A stretch of 9,958 nt of DNA from Flavobacteriaceae bacterium (GCA_030618945.1 JAUXCI010000068.1:1-9958), one strand, 5' to 3'; shown: positions 1 to 7,102, counted from the stretch's first letter. The notes: generated by a model from the sequence alone, not told the origin. Program-made: numbers and translations.

Positions 1-1
1 A

Positions 2-130
2 CCTCTGGATGTAGTTACCAATTCCAAAAAAATAGTCAATGTTGACAAATATTATAATATAGAAAGATTAAGACCTCATTACAATCGATTTGAAATGAAA
101 CCTATGTTCTTAATGGCTGCAGATAGCTAA
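2..130 (+). CDS. C-terminal end of an unrecognised protein (5' truncated by window edge)
   Basis: An open frame enters from the left edge and ends at TAA 128-130, giving 42 visible residues. The tail is rich in charged and aromatic residues (KYYNIERLRPHYNRF) and ends in a hydrophobic stretch, KPMFLMAADS. I see no transmembrane helix, signal or catalytic motif in this fragment and do not recognise the family. It is called coding because the frame is open from the edge, the composition is protein-like, and the stop is followed by non-coding sequence with an inverted repeat that could end its transcript. The next gene on this strand starts 126 bases later, so an operon link is possible but not shown. 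Confidence 0.6.
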   Translation, partial: PLDVVTNSKKIVNVDKYYNIERLRPHYNRFEMKPMFLMAADS

Positions 131-170
131 TACAGAAGTTTATAAGGTTTCGAGTTTTGAATCACAAGAC

Positions 171-218
171 TAGTCCTGAAATTTGTTTATTTTTACATAT
201 AGACCTATTTCAGGACTA
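171..218 (+). repeat. Perfect 12-bp inverted repeat, possible 3' hairpin
   Basis: TAGTCCTGAAAT (171-182) is repeated exactly in inverse as ATTTCAGGACTA (207-218), with 24 bases between the arms. The left arm overlaps an 8-bp palindrome, GACTAGTC (168-175). The loop is long and no T-run follows, so this is not a classical rho-independent terminator. It could be a 3'-end hairpin of the upstream gene, a protein-binding dyad, or a leader structure of the HMG-CoA lyase gene. Confidence 0.5.
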
Positions 219-258
219 ATTACATTATATCAATGTATCATTAAATCATTGCATCAAT
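219..258 (-). repeat. Degenerate octamer array (AATGATNN), overlaps a start codon
   Basis: Read on the minus strand, 258 down to 219 divides into five 8-base units close to AATGATNN, including AATGATTT and AATGATAC; variant units carry ATTGAT or AATGTA. The first two bases of the HMG-CoA lyase start codon (257-259) lie inside the last-placed unit. A second array with the same consensus lies at 7103-7142 in the other orientation, and the two share the exact 15-mer CAATGATTTAATGAT. It looks like a dispersed intergenic repeat family. Confidence 0.55.
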
Positions 259-1117
259 GAGTCAAATCAAAATCATAGAATGTCCCAGGGATGCTATGCA
301 AGGTATAAAAAGCCATTTTATACTGACAGATGCCAAGGTCAGGTATATCAATGCCTTGCTTAAAGTTGGTTTTGACACCATTGATTTTGGGAGTTTTGTG
401 TCTCCTAAGGCCATTCCTCAAATGAGGGATACTGCTGCTGTTTTATCTCGGCTTGACTTATCTTCATCTCAAAGCAAGTTACTCGCCATTGTGGCAAACC
501 TTAGAGGGGCTAATGACGCCTGTAACTTTGAAGAGATAAGCTATCTGGGTTATCCGTTCTCCATTTCTGAAAATTTTCAAATGAGAAATACGGGTAAAAC
601 CATTGCGCAGTCGCTGATCAGTCTGGAACAGATTATAGAAGTTGCCTTAAAAAATAATAAAGAGGTTGTGGCTTATTTGTCAATGGGATTTGGTAACCCT
701 TATGGAGATCCCTGGAATGTAGATATCGTTTCTCAATGGACCGAAACACTTTCTCAACTGGGAGTCACCATATTATCTTTATCTGATACCGTAGGGATGG
801 CAGAAGGAAAGACGATCGACTATTTGTTTAGAAACCTCATACCCTTGTATCCTAAAATTGAGTTTGGCGCCCATTTACATACCCATCCTGCATCATGGCA
901 TGAAAAGGTGGATGCAGCATTTAATGCCGGATGTATGAGGTTCGACGGCGCTATAAGGGGTTATGGAGGTTGTCCTATGGCCAAGGACGATTTAACAGGA
1001 AATATGCCGACAGAAAAGTTATTATCCTATTTCACAGCTAATAAAGTAAGCACAGGAATTAACCCTCTTCGATTTGAAACGGCCTATAATGAAACCTTAA
1101 AAGTTTTTGATTTTTAG
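257..1117 (+). CDS. mvaB: Hydroxymethylglutaryl-CoA lyase
   Basis: This enzyme cleaves HMG-CoA to acetoacetate and acetyl-CoA, the last step of leucine degradation, in the cytosol. At 286 residues it is a full-length TIM-barrel protein of the HMGL-like family. Visible landmarks are the ECPRDAMQ strand (8-15) with the R11-D12 pair that matches the conserved Arg-Asp of the human enzyme, SFVSPKAIPQM (46-56), the metal-ligand motif H206-L-H208 in GAHLHTH, and the signature loop GYGGCPMA (235-242). C239 there is the expected catalytic cysteine, and N249 in GNM fits the conserved metal-site Asn. The ATG at 257 is chosen because the catalytic Arg-Asp lies only ten residues in, so no later start is possible, and an upstream ATG at 233 hits a stop at once. 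No other leucine-pathway gene is visible. I found no clear ribosome-binding site or -7 element; the start sits in an octamer repeat. Confidence 0.93.
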   Translation: MSQIKIIECPRDAMQGIKSHFILTDAKVRYINALLKVGFDTIDFGSFVSPKAIPQMRDTAAVLSRLDLSSSQSKLLAIVANLRGANDACNFEEISYLGYPFSISENFQMRNTGKTIAQSLISLEQIIEVALKNNKEVVAYLSMGFGNPYGDPWNVDIVSQWTETLSQLGVTILSLSDTVGMAEGKTIDYLFRNLIPLYPKIEFGAHLHTHPASWHEKVDAAFNAGCMRFDGAIRGYGGCPMAKDDLTGNMPTEKLLSYFTANKVSTGINPLRFETAYNETLKVFDF

Positions 1118-1143
1118 AATATTTTTCAAGTAATTCTTAATGA

Positions 1144-1165
1144 GGCTCTACAGAAGAGTAGAGTT
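1144..1165. terminator. Short hairpin between convergent genes
   Basis: CTCTAC (1146-1151) pairs with GTAGAG (1158-1163) around a six-base loop, with two extra G-T wobble pairs possible outside. It lies in the 75-base gap where HMG-CoA lyase (+) and the glucokinase (-) converge, the expected place for transcript ends. There is no adjacent T-run on either strand, so an intrinsic terminator is only weakly supported. Confidence 0.3.
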
Positions 1166-1192
1166 CCACACTATAAAAAGATTTAATGAACC

Positions 1193-1933
1193 TTATCTTA
1201 TTCCGTCATAGGCACCCATGGCGGCACCAATAATACCCGCTTCATTTTGGTTTTCTGCTGGAATAATAGGTGTATTTATAGTTATTTCGTCTTTGAATTT
1301 ATGGATTTTTGAACTGGCACCACCTCCAATGATAAAGAGATCTGGTGAAAGAATTAGTTCAATATGTTTAAAATATTTGTTCAATCTCCGACCCCATTTT
1401 GAATAGCTAAGATCTTCTTTTTTTCTAATTGAATCAGCGGCATATTTTTCAAAGGCTTCATCTTTATATGAAACGTGGCCTAATTCAGTATTAGGAATAA
1501 GGTGGCCATTAAAGAAAAGTCCTGATCCAATACCTGTACCCAAAGTAATTACTGCAACTAAACCGCTTTTGTCTTTACCTGCTCCAAAATGCATTTCGGC
1601 TTCGGCAGCAGCATCGGCATCATTGATCACTGTAAAATCTAGGCCAGTAACTTTACTGAACAGTTGGTCAACATGAACTCCCTTCCAATCAGGATCCAAG
1701 TTGCCTCCACTCATGCATTTTCCATGAGCCAATGGAGTAGGAAAACCAGCCCCTGCCTTTCCCTTCCAATTGAAATGGTCGGCAATTTGACGAACCGTTT
1801 TAGCTACTTCTTCGGGTTTAGCGGGTTTGGGTGTTTTTAGTCTGAATTTTTCAGTGAGAAGTTCACCAGTAGAGGTATCAACGATGGCTCCTTTAATTCC
1901 GGTTCCACCGATGTCTATTCCTAAGATTTGCAT
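1193..1933 (-). CDS. ppgK: Polyphosphate-type glucokinase, ROK family
   Basis: A ROK-family sugar kinase that most resembles polyphosphate glucokinases, which phosphorylate glucose to glucose-6-phosphate using inorganic polyphosphate (often also ATP). At 246 residues it has the usual core length. It shows the phosphate-1 loop DIGGTGIKG (7-15), the catalytic motif NDADAA (104-109) with D105 as probable base, the phosphate-2 loop TLGTGIGSG (130-138), IPNTELGH (146-153), SKWGRRLN (178-185) and the adenosine-side motif IIGGG (201-205). The usual ROK zinc motif CxCGxxGCxE after the GH is absent, as in the actinobacterial polyphosphate glucokinases, and IPNTE, the KW pair and AGIIGAAM also match my memory of that group. 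The ATG at 1931-1933 precedes the first strand directly. A -7 element lies 19 bases upstream and a terminator isolates it from the next minus-strand gene, so it is probably monocistronic. Donor specificity cannot be read from sequence alone. Confidence 0.87.
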   Translation of the reverse strand: MQILGIDIGGTGIKGAIVDTSTGELLTEKFRLKTPKPAKPEEVAKTVRQIADHFNWKGKAGAGFPTPLAHGKCMSGGNLDPDWKGVHVDQLFSKVTGLDFTVINDADAAAEAEMHFGAGKDKSGLVAVITLGTGIGSGLFFNGHLIPNTELGHVSYKDEAFEKYAADSIRKKEDLSYSKWGRRLNKYFKHIELILSPDLFIIGGGASSKIHKFKDEITINTPIIPAENQNEAGIIGAAMGAYDGIR

Positions 1934-1952
1934 GCCTGGATAAATTTTGGCT

Positions 1953-1960
1953 CAAACTTA
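1953..1960 (-). promoter_or_regulatory. -7 element TAAGTTTG upstream of ppgK
   Basis: On the minus strand TAAGTTTG matches the Bacteroidota -7 consensus TAnnTTTG and lies 19 bases before the ppgK start codon. No TTG was found at the usual 17-23 base distance upstream, so only the -7 half is supported. Confidence 0.5.
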
Positions 1961-1974
1961 AGAATTTTAATTTA

Positions 1975-2013
1975 TAATAAATAAAAAGCCCCGTTAAAAA
2001 AATAACAGGGCTT
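1975..2013 (-). terminator. Rho-independent terminator of the beta-barrel gene
   Basis: Arms 1986-1996 and 2003-2013 form an 11-pair stem around a six-base loop. In the minus-strand RNA every position pairs, with one G-U wobble, and the stem is followed by a U-rich run (TTTTTATTTATT on the minus strand). In the + strand RNA the same position is a C-A mismatch, so the structure favours minus-strand transcription. It lies 21 bases past the stop of the gene at 2035-2478. Confidence 0.85.
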
Positions 2014-2034
2014 CTTAGTGAGGTCGGGGATTAA

Positions 2035-2478
2035 TTAGAGATGAATTCCAACACCTATACCTCCAGAAAAGGCAGATCCACCACCAATTTCAAGGATAAG
2101 CCCCCATGTTTCGTTGAATTTGTATTCACCACCAGCGTGAATATTGAAATTTAAATCGTCTTCTTTATCATCTCCAAAAGCAAATCCGATTCCCGCTCCG
2201 CCCCAAATATCCCAGGGTTCAGCCAATTTAAAGATACGATCGAAGTAATAATCTCCTCGGGCACCTATAGCCATTTGAGACTTTCCGAACCAGAGTTTCG
2301 CTTCTGGTGATACAGTTATGTCAGGATGGACTTGAAACTCATAATAGGCTCCAATACTTGAATTGTCGCCAAAACTGACAAAGGCGTTTAAAGCGTTACC
2401 ATAGTTTTCCTGCGCCTTAGATTCCAAGGTCGAAAAAAACAATCCGGCCACTAATAATAATGTAAATAAATTTTTCAT
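2035..2478 (-). CDS. Small secreted outer-membrane beta-barrel protein
   Basis: A 147-residue exported protein whose own function is unknown. Residues 1-22 form a signal peptide (K2, hydrophobic LFTLLLVAGLFF, then SKAQ|E as a typical Bacteroidota cleavage site). The mature part alternates short amphipathic strands with glycine turns (VSFGDNSSIGAYYEF, AIGARGDYYFD, WGGAGIGFAFG, NIHAGGEYKF, GLILEIGGG) and ends SGGIGVGIHL. That is the pattern of a six- to eight-strand outer-membrane barrel of the OmpA-like or OMP_b-brl type. The open frame runs on to 2652, but the extra 58 residues are AT-rich, low-complexity and lie upstream of the promoter. The ATG at 2476-2478 is chosen because it starts the signal peptide and follows a -7 element by 16 bases. 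It has its own terminator. Residues 101-107 are strongly acidic, perhaps a turn or loop. Confidence 0.8.
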   Translation of the reverse strand: MKNLFTLLLVAGLFFSTLESKAQENYGNALNAFVSFGDNSSIGAYYEFQVHPDITVSPEAKLWFGKSQMAIGARGDYYFDRIFKLAEPWDIWGGAGIGFAFGDDKEDDLNFNIHAGGEYKFNETWGLILEIGGGSAFSGGIGVGIHL

Positions 2479-2494
2479 ATAGCTTATTTTTTTG

Positions 2495-2502
2495 CAAATA
2501 TA
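2495..2502 (-). promoter_or_regulatory. -7 element TATATTTG upstream of the beta-barrel gene
   Basis: TATATTTG on the minus strand is an exact TAnnTTTG match, 16 bases before the ATG at 2478. It supports that start and implies a very short leader. I found no TTG at the right distance for a -33 element. The rest of the gap up to 2694 is very AT-rich and shows no further structure. Confidence 0.6.
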
Positions 2503-2694
2503 GATAATAAGTATAATATAAAGGAATGAAATATTGACAATATAATTAGTCGAAATAATACAAAGATTTTTAATAAAAAGGTGATAAAAATTGAAAATAA
2601 ATAAAATATAATATGCTGGTATATAAAAGGTTAGATCAATATATATCTTCAATTGTGATTAGTCATGTTTAATTTTAAATGTTGAGTTGATCGT

Positions 2695-3129
2695 TTAAAA
2701 AACATAGGGAACAATTCTATGTGTTTTACTTTTATAAGCTACAAATTCTTCTCCGAATCGAAGGGTTAAATAATTCTCCTCCCTGTTTATTTTTAAAAGC
2801 AAAACAAGTACTAACAATAGAAAGACTAAAAAATTCAAAATATGAAAGGAAGTGGCTAGGCCAGATCCAAAAAAGAGTATCAAACCAGTATACATAGGAT
2901 TACGGATAAATTTATAGGGCCCTAAACTCACAAGAACGGCATTCTTTTTCAGCTCAGGTTGTATGTTGAAATTTCCAATTTTCATGACCCAGATGGCCCA
3001 GACACCTAAAACAATCCCAAAAATCTGAAAGACAAATAAAAATCCAATTGCGAGTATTTCTCCTTGAATTAAGAGAAATAATAAGCAGAAAAACTGTATA
3101 AGTACAAGAGTTTTAGACACGATTGACAT
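2695..3129 (-). CDS. ICMT/PEMT-like integral membrane methyltransferase family protein
   Basis: A 144-residue polytopic membrane protein of the isoprenylcysteine carboxyl methyltransferase / phospholipid methyltransferase superfamily, which uses S-adenosylmethionine. Hydrophobic segments lie at about 6-22, 26-48, 80-97 and 98-113. The family signature is clear: GPYKFIRNPMYTG (70-82), then REENYLTLRFGEEF (116-129) with the E117-E118 pair, RFG and Y132, and a terminal KTHRIVPYVF. In this superfamily the RNPMY and E..Y..RFG..Y..Y elements form the cofactor pocket. Bacterial members act on unknown or varied substrates, so none is assigned. The ATG at 3127-3129 is the first in the frame. Only an imperfect -7 element (TATTTTCG, 3177-3184, minus) is seen upstream. 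No terminator is evident between it and the next minus-strand gene 216 bases away. It diverges from the porin gene and may share that regulatory region. Confidence 0.8.
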   Translation of the reverse strand: MSIVSKTLVLIQFFCLLFLLIQGEILAIGFLFVFQIFGIVLGVWAIWVMKIGNFNIQPELKKNAVLVSLGPYKFIRNPMYTGLILFFGSGLATSFHILNFLVFLLLVLVLLLKINREENYLTLRFGEEFVAYKSKTHRIVPYVF

Positions 3130-3200
3130 GGGCTAAAAGTACGGAATTTTAAGTGATAAAAATGCTTTGAAAGATGCGAAAATATGACATTTATCATGTT

Positions 3201-3219
3201 ATTTAAAATTATTCTAAAT
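3201..3219. promoter_or_regulatory. Fur/PerR-like 9-1-9 dyad, site 1
   Basis: ATTTAAAAT-T-ATTCTAAAT is a 19-base dyad whose two 9-base arms match at eight of nine positions. It ends just upstream of the -33 TTG (3226-3228) of the porin promoter. Together with site 2 it belongs to a 22-base direct repeat (3201-3222 and 3271-3292, two mismatches). The 9-1-9 layout is that of operators of the Fur superfamily (Fur, PerR); assignment to a particular regulator is inference. Confidence 0.5.
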
Positions 3220-3223
3220 AAGC

Positions 3224-3255
3224 TTTTGTTATTTAACATATTCAATTTACATTTG
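3224..3255 (+). promoter_or_regulatory. Promoter of the porin operon (-33 TTTTG, -7 TACATTTG)
   Basis: TACATTTG (3248-3255) matches the Bacteroidota -7 consensus TAnnTTTG, and TTTTG (3224-3228) ends exactly 19 bases upstream, in the accepted spacing for a -33 TTG. It is the only promoter in the window with both halves. The expected transcript start is about 3260-3264, giving a leader of roughly 50 bases before the porin ATG. Dyads lie directly on both sides. Confidence 0.7.
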
Positions 3256-3270
3256 CCCCAGATATATCTA

Positions 3271-3289
3271 ATTTATAATTAATCTAAAT
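3271..3289. promoter_or_regulatory. Fur/PerR-like 9-1-9 dyad, site 2
   Basis: ATTTATAAT-T-AATCTAAAT is the second copy of the dyad, exactly 70 bases after site 1 and with arms matching at seven of nine positions. It lies in the presumed untranslated leader, about ten bases after the predicted transcript start, where a bound protein would block RNA polymerase. The surrounding 3275-3312 sequence is AT-rich with no other clear structure. Confidence 0.5.
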
Positions 3290-3312
3290 AAGAATAACAA
3301 AAGATAATTAGT

Positions 3313-4461
3313 ATGAAATGGAAATATTTTATTGCTTTAGTCATGATTTCGACGGCAATGTTTTCTCAACAAGATAGTAAGCAAGATTCCATGAGAGTCT
3401 CAAACAGATTAGGATATAACAATGCAAGTAAACTTACCATTGGGGGCTATGCTCAAATTGACTATAACGAACCGGATGGGCACGCTCCAGGAAATCTTGA
3501 CGTGCACCGATTAGTTTTACTATTTGGATACAAATTTAGTGACAAAGTAAGTTTTCTTACTGAAATTGAACTGGAACACGTAAAAGAAGTTTATGTGGAA
3601 CAGGCCTTTGTTAACTATAGTTTTAGTACCGCTTTTAATTTACGAGGAGGTTTAATGTTGGTTCCTATGGGTTATGTTAATGAATACCACGAGCCTCCTG
3701 TTTTTTACGGAGTAGAGAGACCCGGATTGGATAAATATGTAGTACCTACAACATGGAGAGAGCTAGGGATAGGAGCCACCGGTAATTTATCAAATTTATC
3801 GCTGAAATACCAGGCCTATATTTTTAATGGCTTTATCTCATATAAAGATGGAGAAGGAACTTTAAGAGGTGTTGATGGTTTGCGTAAAGGAAGGCAGAAG
3901 GGCGCTGAATCAGTTATTAACAACCCAAATTTATCGATGAAGCTGGATTATTATGGTATCCTTGGGTTAAAAATAGGCGTGGCAGGATATTTTGGAGAAA
4001 CACAGTCAGACGATACTTCGGTTGAGAATTCAACTGTTGGCGTATCTATGTTAGGATTCAATGTATCTTACCTTTACAGAGATTTAACTTTAAGAGGTCA
4101 ATATATATATACCAGTTTATCTGGAACTGAAGCGTATAATGATTTAACAGGAAAAGATCTGGGTTCAAAGATGGATGGTTATTACTTGGAAGCTGCCTAT
4201 AATTTTATGCCCTTGATCTCAAAAAAATCTTCTAAAACATTATCGGTCTTTAGCAGATATGAAATGTATAATACTCATGCTGCAACAGCCGGAGATCTTG
4301 AATTAAACCAGGCTTATGACAGAAGCGATATCACTTTTGGTTTTGATTTTAAAATTGCACCAGGAGTGGCTGTTAAAGCCGATTATCAATGGTTGACGAA
4401 TGCAAAAGAAGGTAGTGACAGGAATAATCTATTTAATGCCGGCATCGGGTTGATGTTCTAA
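3313..4461 (+). CDS. Outer-membrane porin, first gene of a three-gene cassette
   Basis: A 382-residue exported beta-barrel resembling the porin (OprO/OprP-like) families of Bacteroidota; substrate unknown. A signal peptide covers about 1-18 (K-W-K, hydrophobic core, cleavage near MFS|QQ). The mature protein is a run of alternating amphipathic strands: IGGYAQIDYNE (43-53), VHRLVLLFGYKF (64-75), VSFLTEIELEHV (79-90), EVYVEQAFVNY (92-102), and so on to a final strand NAGIGLMF with terminal Phe, the usual barrel-assembly signal. NEYHEPPVFYGVERP (123-137) and TTWRELGIG (146-154) look like conserved loop motifs. The first residues after the signal are polar, without an evident plug or TonB box, so it is not a TonB-dependent receptor. 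The ATG is the only one that gives a signal peptide. A good promoter and two Fur-like dyads precede it. The FMN-binding gene follows after 56 bases, separated by a strong hairpin. Confidence 0.85.
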   Translation: MKWKYFIALVMISTAMFSQQDSKQDSMRVSNRLGYNNASKLTIGGYAQIDYNEPDGHAPGNLDVHRLVLLFGYKFSDKVSFLTEIELEHVKEVYVEQAFVNYSFSTAFNLRGGLMLVPMGYVNEYHEPPVFYGVERPGLDKYVVPTTWRELGIGATGNLSNLSLKYQAYIFNGFISYKDGEGTLRGVDGLRKGRQKGAESVINNPNLSMKLDYYGILGLKIGVAGYFGETQSDDTSVENSTVGVSMLGFNVSYLYRDLTLRGQYIYTSLSGTEAYNDLTGKDLGSKMDGYYLEAAYNFMPLISKKSSKTLSVFSRYEMYNTHAATAGDLELNQAYDRSDITFGFDFKIAPGVAVKADYQWLTNAKEGSDRNNLFNAGIGLMF

Positions 4462-4475
4462 AAAAACTATATTTA

Positions 4476-4508
4476 CCCTTACTTTCTTATGGGATAAGAA
4501 GGAAAGGG
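4476..4508 (+). promoter_or_regulatory. Intercistronic hairpin covering the ribosome-binding site of the FMN gene
   Basis: CCCTT (4476-4480) pairs with AAGGG (4504-4508), and CTTTCTTAT (4482-4490) with ATAAGAAGG (4494-4502), around a GGG loop. One A-A mismatch and one T-G pair interrupt 14 stacked pairs. The right arm contains the purine-rich GGAAAGGG (4501-4508), the only Shine-Dalgarno-like sequence before the ATG at 4518. No T-run follows, so I read it as an RNA-processing, stability or translation-control element rather than a terminator. Confidence 0.6.
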
Positions 4509-4517
4509 AAACTTTAT

Positions 4518-5036
4518 ATGAAAATAGCGATTTACATATTATTCATTATTTGTTTGAGTTCACTAACAAGAATTCCAGATAATTATAACAAGAAAATAGA
4601 TAAAGAGATTTTATCTATTTTTAAGATTGAAGCCTATGAGAGAGAACCGGTTCTCTTAGATCAAAATGTTTTAAACGAAATGAACACTTCGTTTGATTCA
4701 AGTAATTTTTTTAAGATTATTGAAGATCAAAACCATTTAGGATATTTTTATTTTGGAAAAGCGCCAAGTAAGGCAGATGAATTTGATTATGTAGTCGTTT
4801 TTGACAATCAATTCATCATTAAAAAAATAAAAATACTTGCCTATAGAGAGGATTATGGGGGAGAGATAAGTAGCAAAAGATGGCTTAGGCAGTTTAACGG
4901 CTATGATAAGTCCAGTGAATTGAAATATGGATATGATATTAAAGGTATATCCGGCGCAACTATCTCGGCAAAGGCAATGACCAAGGCGGTCAATGATCTG
5001 TTAAATAACATATCAAAACTTCCTGAGAACAGCTAA
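4518..5036 (+). CDS. Exported FMN-binding-domain protein
   Basis: A 172-residue protein ending in the FMN_bind domain of RnfG/NqrC-type proteins, in which an exported flavoprotein carries FMN attached covalently to Thr/Ser by ApbE. The N-terminus (K2, hydrophobic 3-16) is a signal peptide or anchor; C12 is not in a good lipobox (FIIC). The middle has GYFYFGKAPSKADEFDYVVV (75-94), then YREDYGGEISSKRWLRQF (109-126), a conserved-looking core, and finally GYDIKGISGATISAKAM (138-154). SGAT (145-148) is the flavinylation tetrad, with T148 as the predicted attachment site. The Asp usually found six residues before that Thr is Lys142 here, with D140 two residues further off. The gene is second in the cassette: porin 56 bases before, four-helix protein only three bases after, so coupling with the latter is likely. 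The electron partner and substrate are not known; the cassette context suggests envelope electron transfer. Confidence 0.82.
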   Translation: MKIAIYILFIICLSSLTRIPDNYNKKIDKEILSIFKIEAYEREPVLLDQNVLNEMNTSFDSSNFFKIIEDQNHLGYFYFGKAPSKADEFDYVVVFDNQFIIKKIKILAYREDYGGEISSKRWLRQFNGYDKSSELKYGYDIKGISGATISAKAMTKAVNDLLNNISKLPENS

Positions 5037-5039
5037 GTC

Positions 5040-5534
5040 ATGGAATTAAGAGGAACATTGAGTCAATTGCCAAAGGATTTTCGAATCTTGGTATGTTGTT
5101 TTGTCATTGTTTTAAATATTGGATTTTTCACCGGATTCAATTTTGTAAGGGTCAGTACTTCCTTAAGCACCAGTGGAATTGAGGAAAATTATTTAGGTAA
5201 TGAAGAAGATGAAGAGGCCGATATCATGCGGTTTAAAAAATCTGAAAAAGAGATTTTAACGCTTATCCATAACCACGTCCTATCGCTTTCGGTGATTTTC
5301 TTTGTTTTGGCTGTTTTACTTTATATGACTAGCGTTTCTCCAAAGCTTACAACTTTTTTACTTTTCGAACCATTAGTTTCTTTGGTTTTGACATTTGGTG
5401 GGATATATATCATGTGGCTCGGGGTTATCTGGTTTAAATATATAATCATAGTATCAGGTTTAGCCATGGTATTATCGTTGTGTCTAACGAGTTTTTTAAT
5501 TATAAAGGAATGCTTGTTTCCCAAAGTCAGGTAA
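5040..5534 (+). CDS. Four-helix membrane protein with HxH motif, unknown function
   Basis: A 164-residue integral membrane protein whose family I cannot name. Predicted helices lie at about 15-35, 78-97, 103-130 and 133-155. Positive residues at the N-terminus (R4, K12, R15), in the 97-102 turn (K102) and at the C-terminus (K156, K162, R164) suggest both ends are cytosolic. The loop 36-76 would then be periplasmic; it carries an acidic patch NEEDEEAD (54-61). H77-N-H79, the only histidines, sit at the periplasmic mouth of helix 2. Helix 3 has E110 and W126, and W131 follows it. The pair could ligate a metal, a haem or a quinone; this is inference. The ATG lies three bases after the FMN gene stop, so the two are almost surely co-transcribed and probably translationally coupled. 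No terminator is visible after it; the 96 bases to guaB hold a promoter element and a T-run without a stem. Confidence 0.75.
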   Translation: MELRGTLSQLPKDFRILVCCFVIVLNIGFFTGFNFVRVSTSLSTSGIEENYLGNEEDEEADIMRFKKSEKEILTLIHNHVLSLSVIFFVLAVLLYMTSVSPKLTTFLLFEPLVSLVLTFGGIYIMWLGVIWFKYIIIVSGLAMVLSLCLTSFLIIKECLFPKVR

Positions 5535-5595
5535 GTGGCTTTTCATCACTTATATATTAAAGAGCAATAGGTTTTTTCTATCCGATATAAAGTTG

Positions 5596-5603
5596 TAAAT
5601 TTG
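5596..5603 (+). promoter_or_regulatory. -7 element TAAATTTG upstream of guaB
   Basis: TAAATTTG matches TAnnTTTG and ends 27 bases before the guaB ATG. At the -33 distance there is only a T-run (5572-5577) rather than TTG. It suggests guaB is transcribed independently of the cassette, though read-through cannot be excluded because no terminator separates them. Confidence 0.55.
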
Positions 5604-5621
5604 CACGCAATTAATTTCTAA

Positions 5622-7097
<1,476 letters not shown>

Positions 7098-7102
7098 GGA
7101 TC

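Noticed and set aside
1218..1406. 62-residue + strand frame inside ppgK
   Set aside because: Antisense to the conserved C-terminal half of the kinase; no independent support.
2479..2652. Long N-terminal extension of the small beta-barrel protein
   Set aside because: The extra residues are AT-rich low-complexity hydrophobic sequence, lie over and upstream of the TATATTTG element, and would bury a textbook signal peptide inside the protein.
3313..4461. TonB-dependent receptor as identity of the barrel protein
   Set aside because: At 382 residues it is far too short and has no plug domain or TonB box; the strand pattern fits a plain porin.
4521..4556. Lipoprotein signal on the FMN-binding protein at C12
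   Set aside because: The residues before the cysteine are F-I-I, lacking the small residue needed at -1 of a lipobox; a plain signal peptide or anchor is more likely.
5321..5524. 67-residue minus-strand frame opposite the four-helix protein
   Set aside because: Antisense shadow; the + strand frame has a clear membrane-protein pattern and operon spacing.
5563..5582. Terminator after the four-helix protein gene
   Set aside because: The T-run at 5572-5577 is flanked only by a four-base inverse repeat (ATAG/CTAT) that encloses rather than precedes it.
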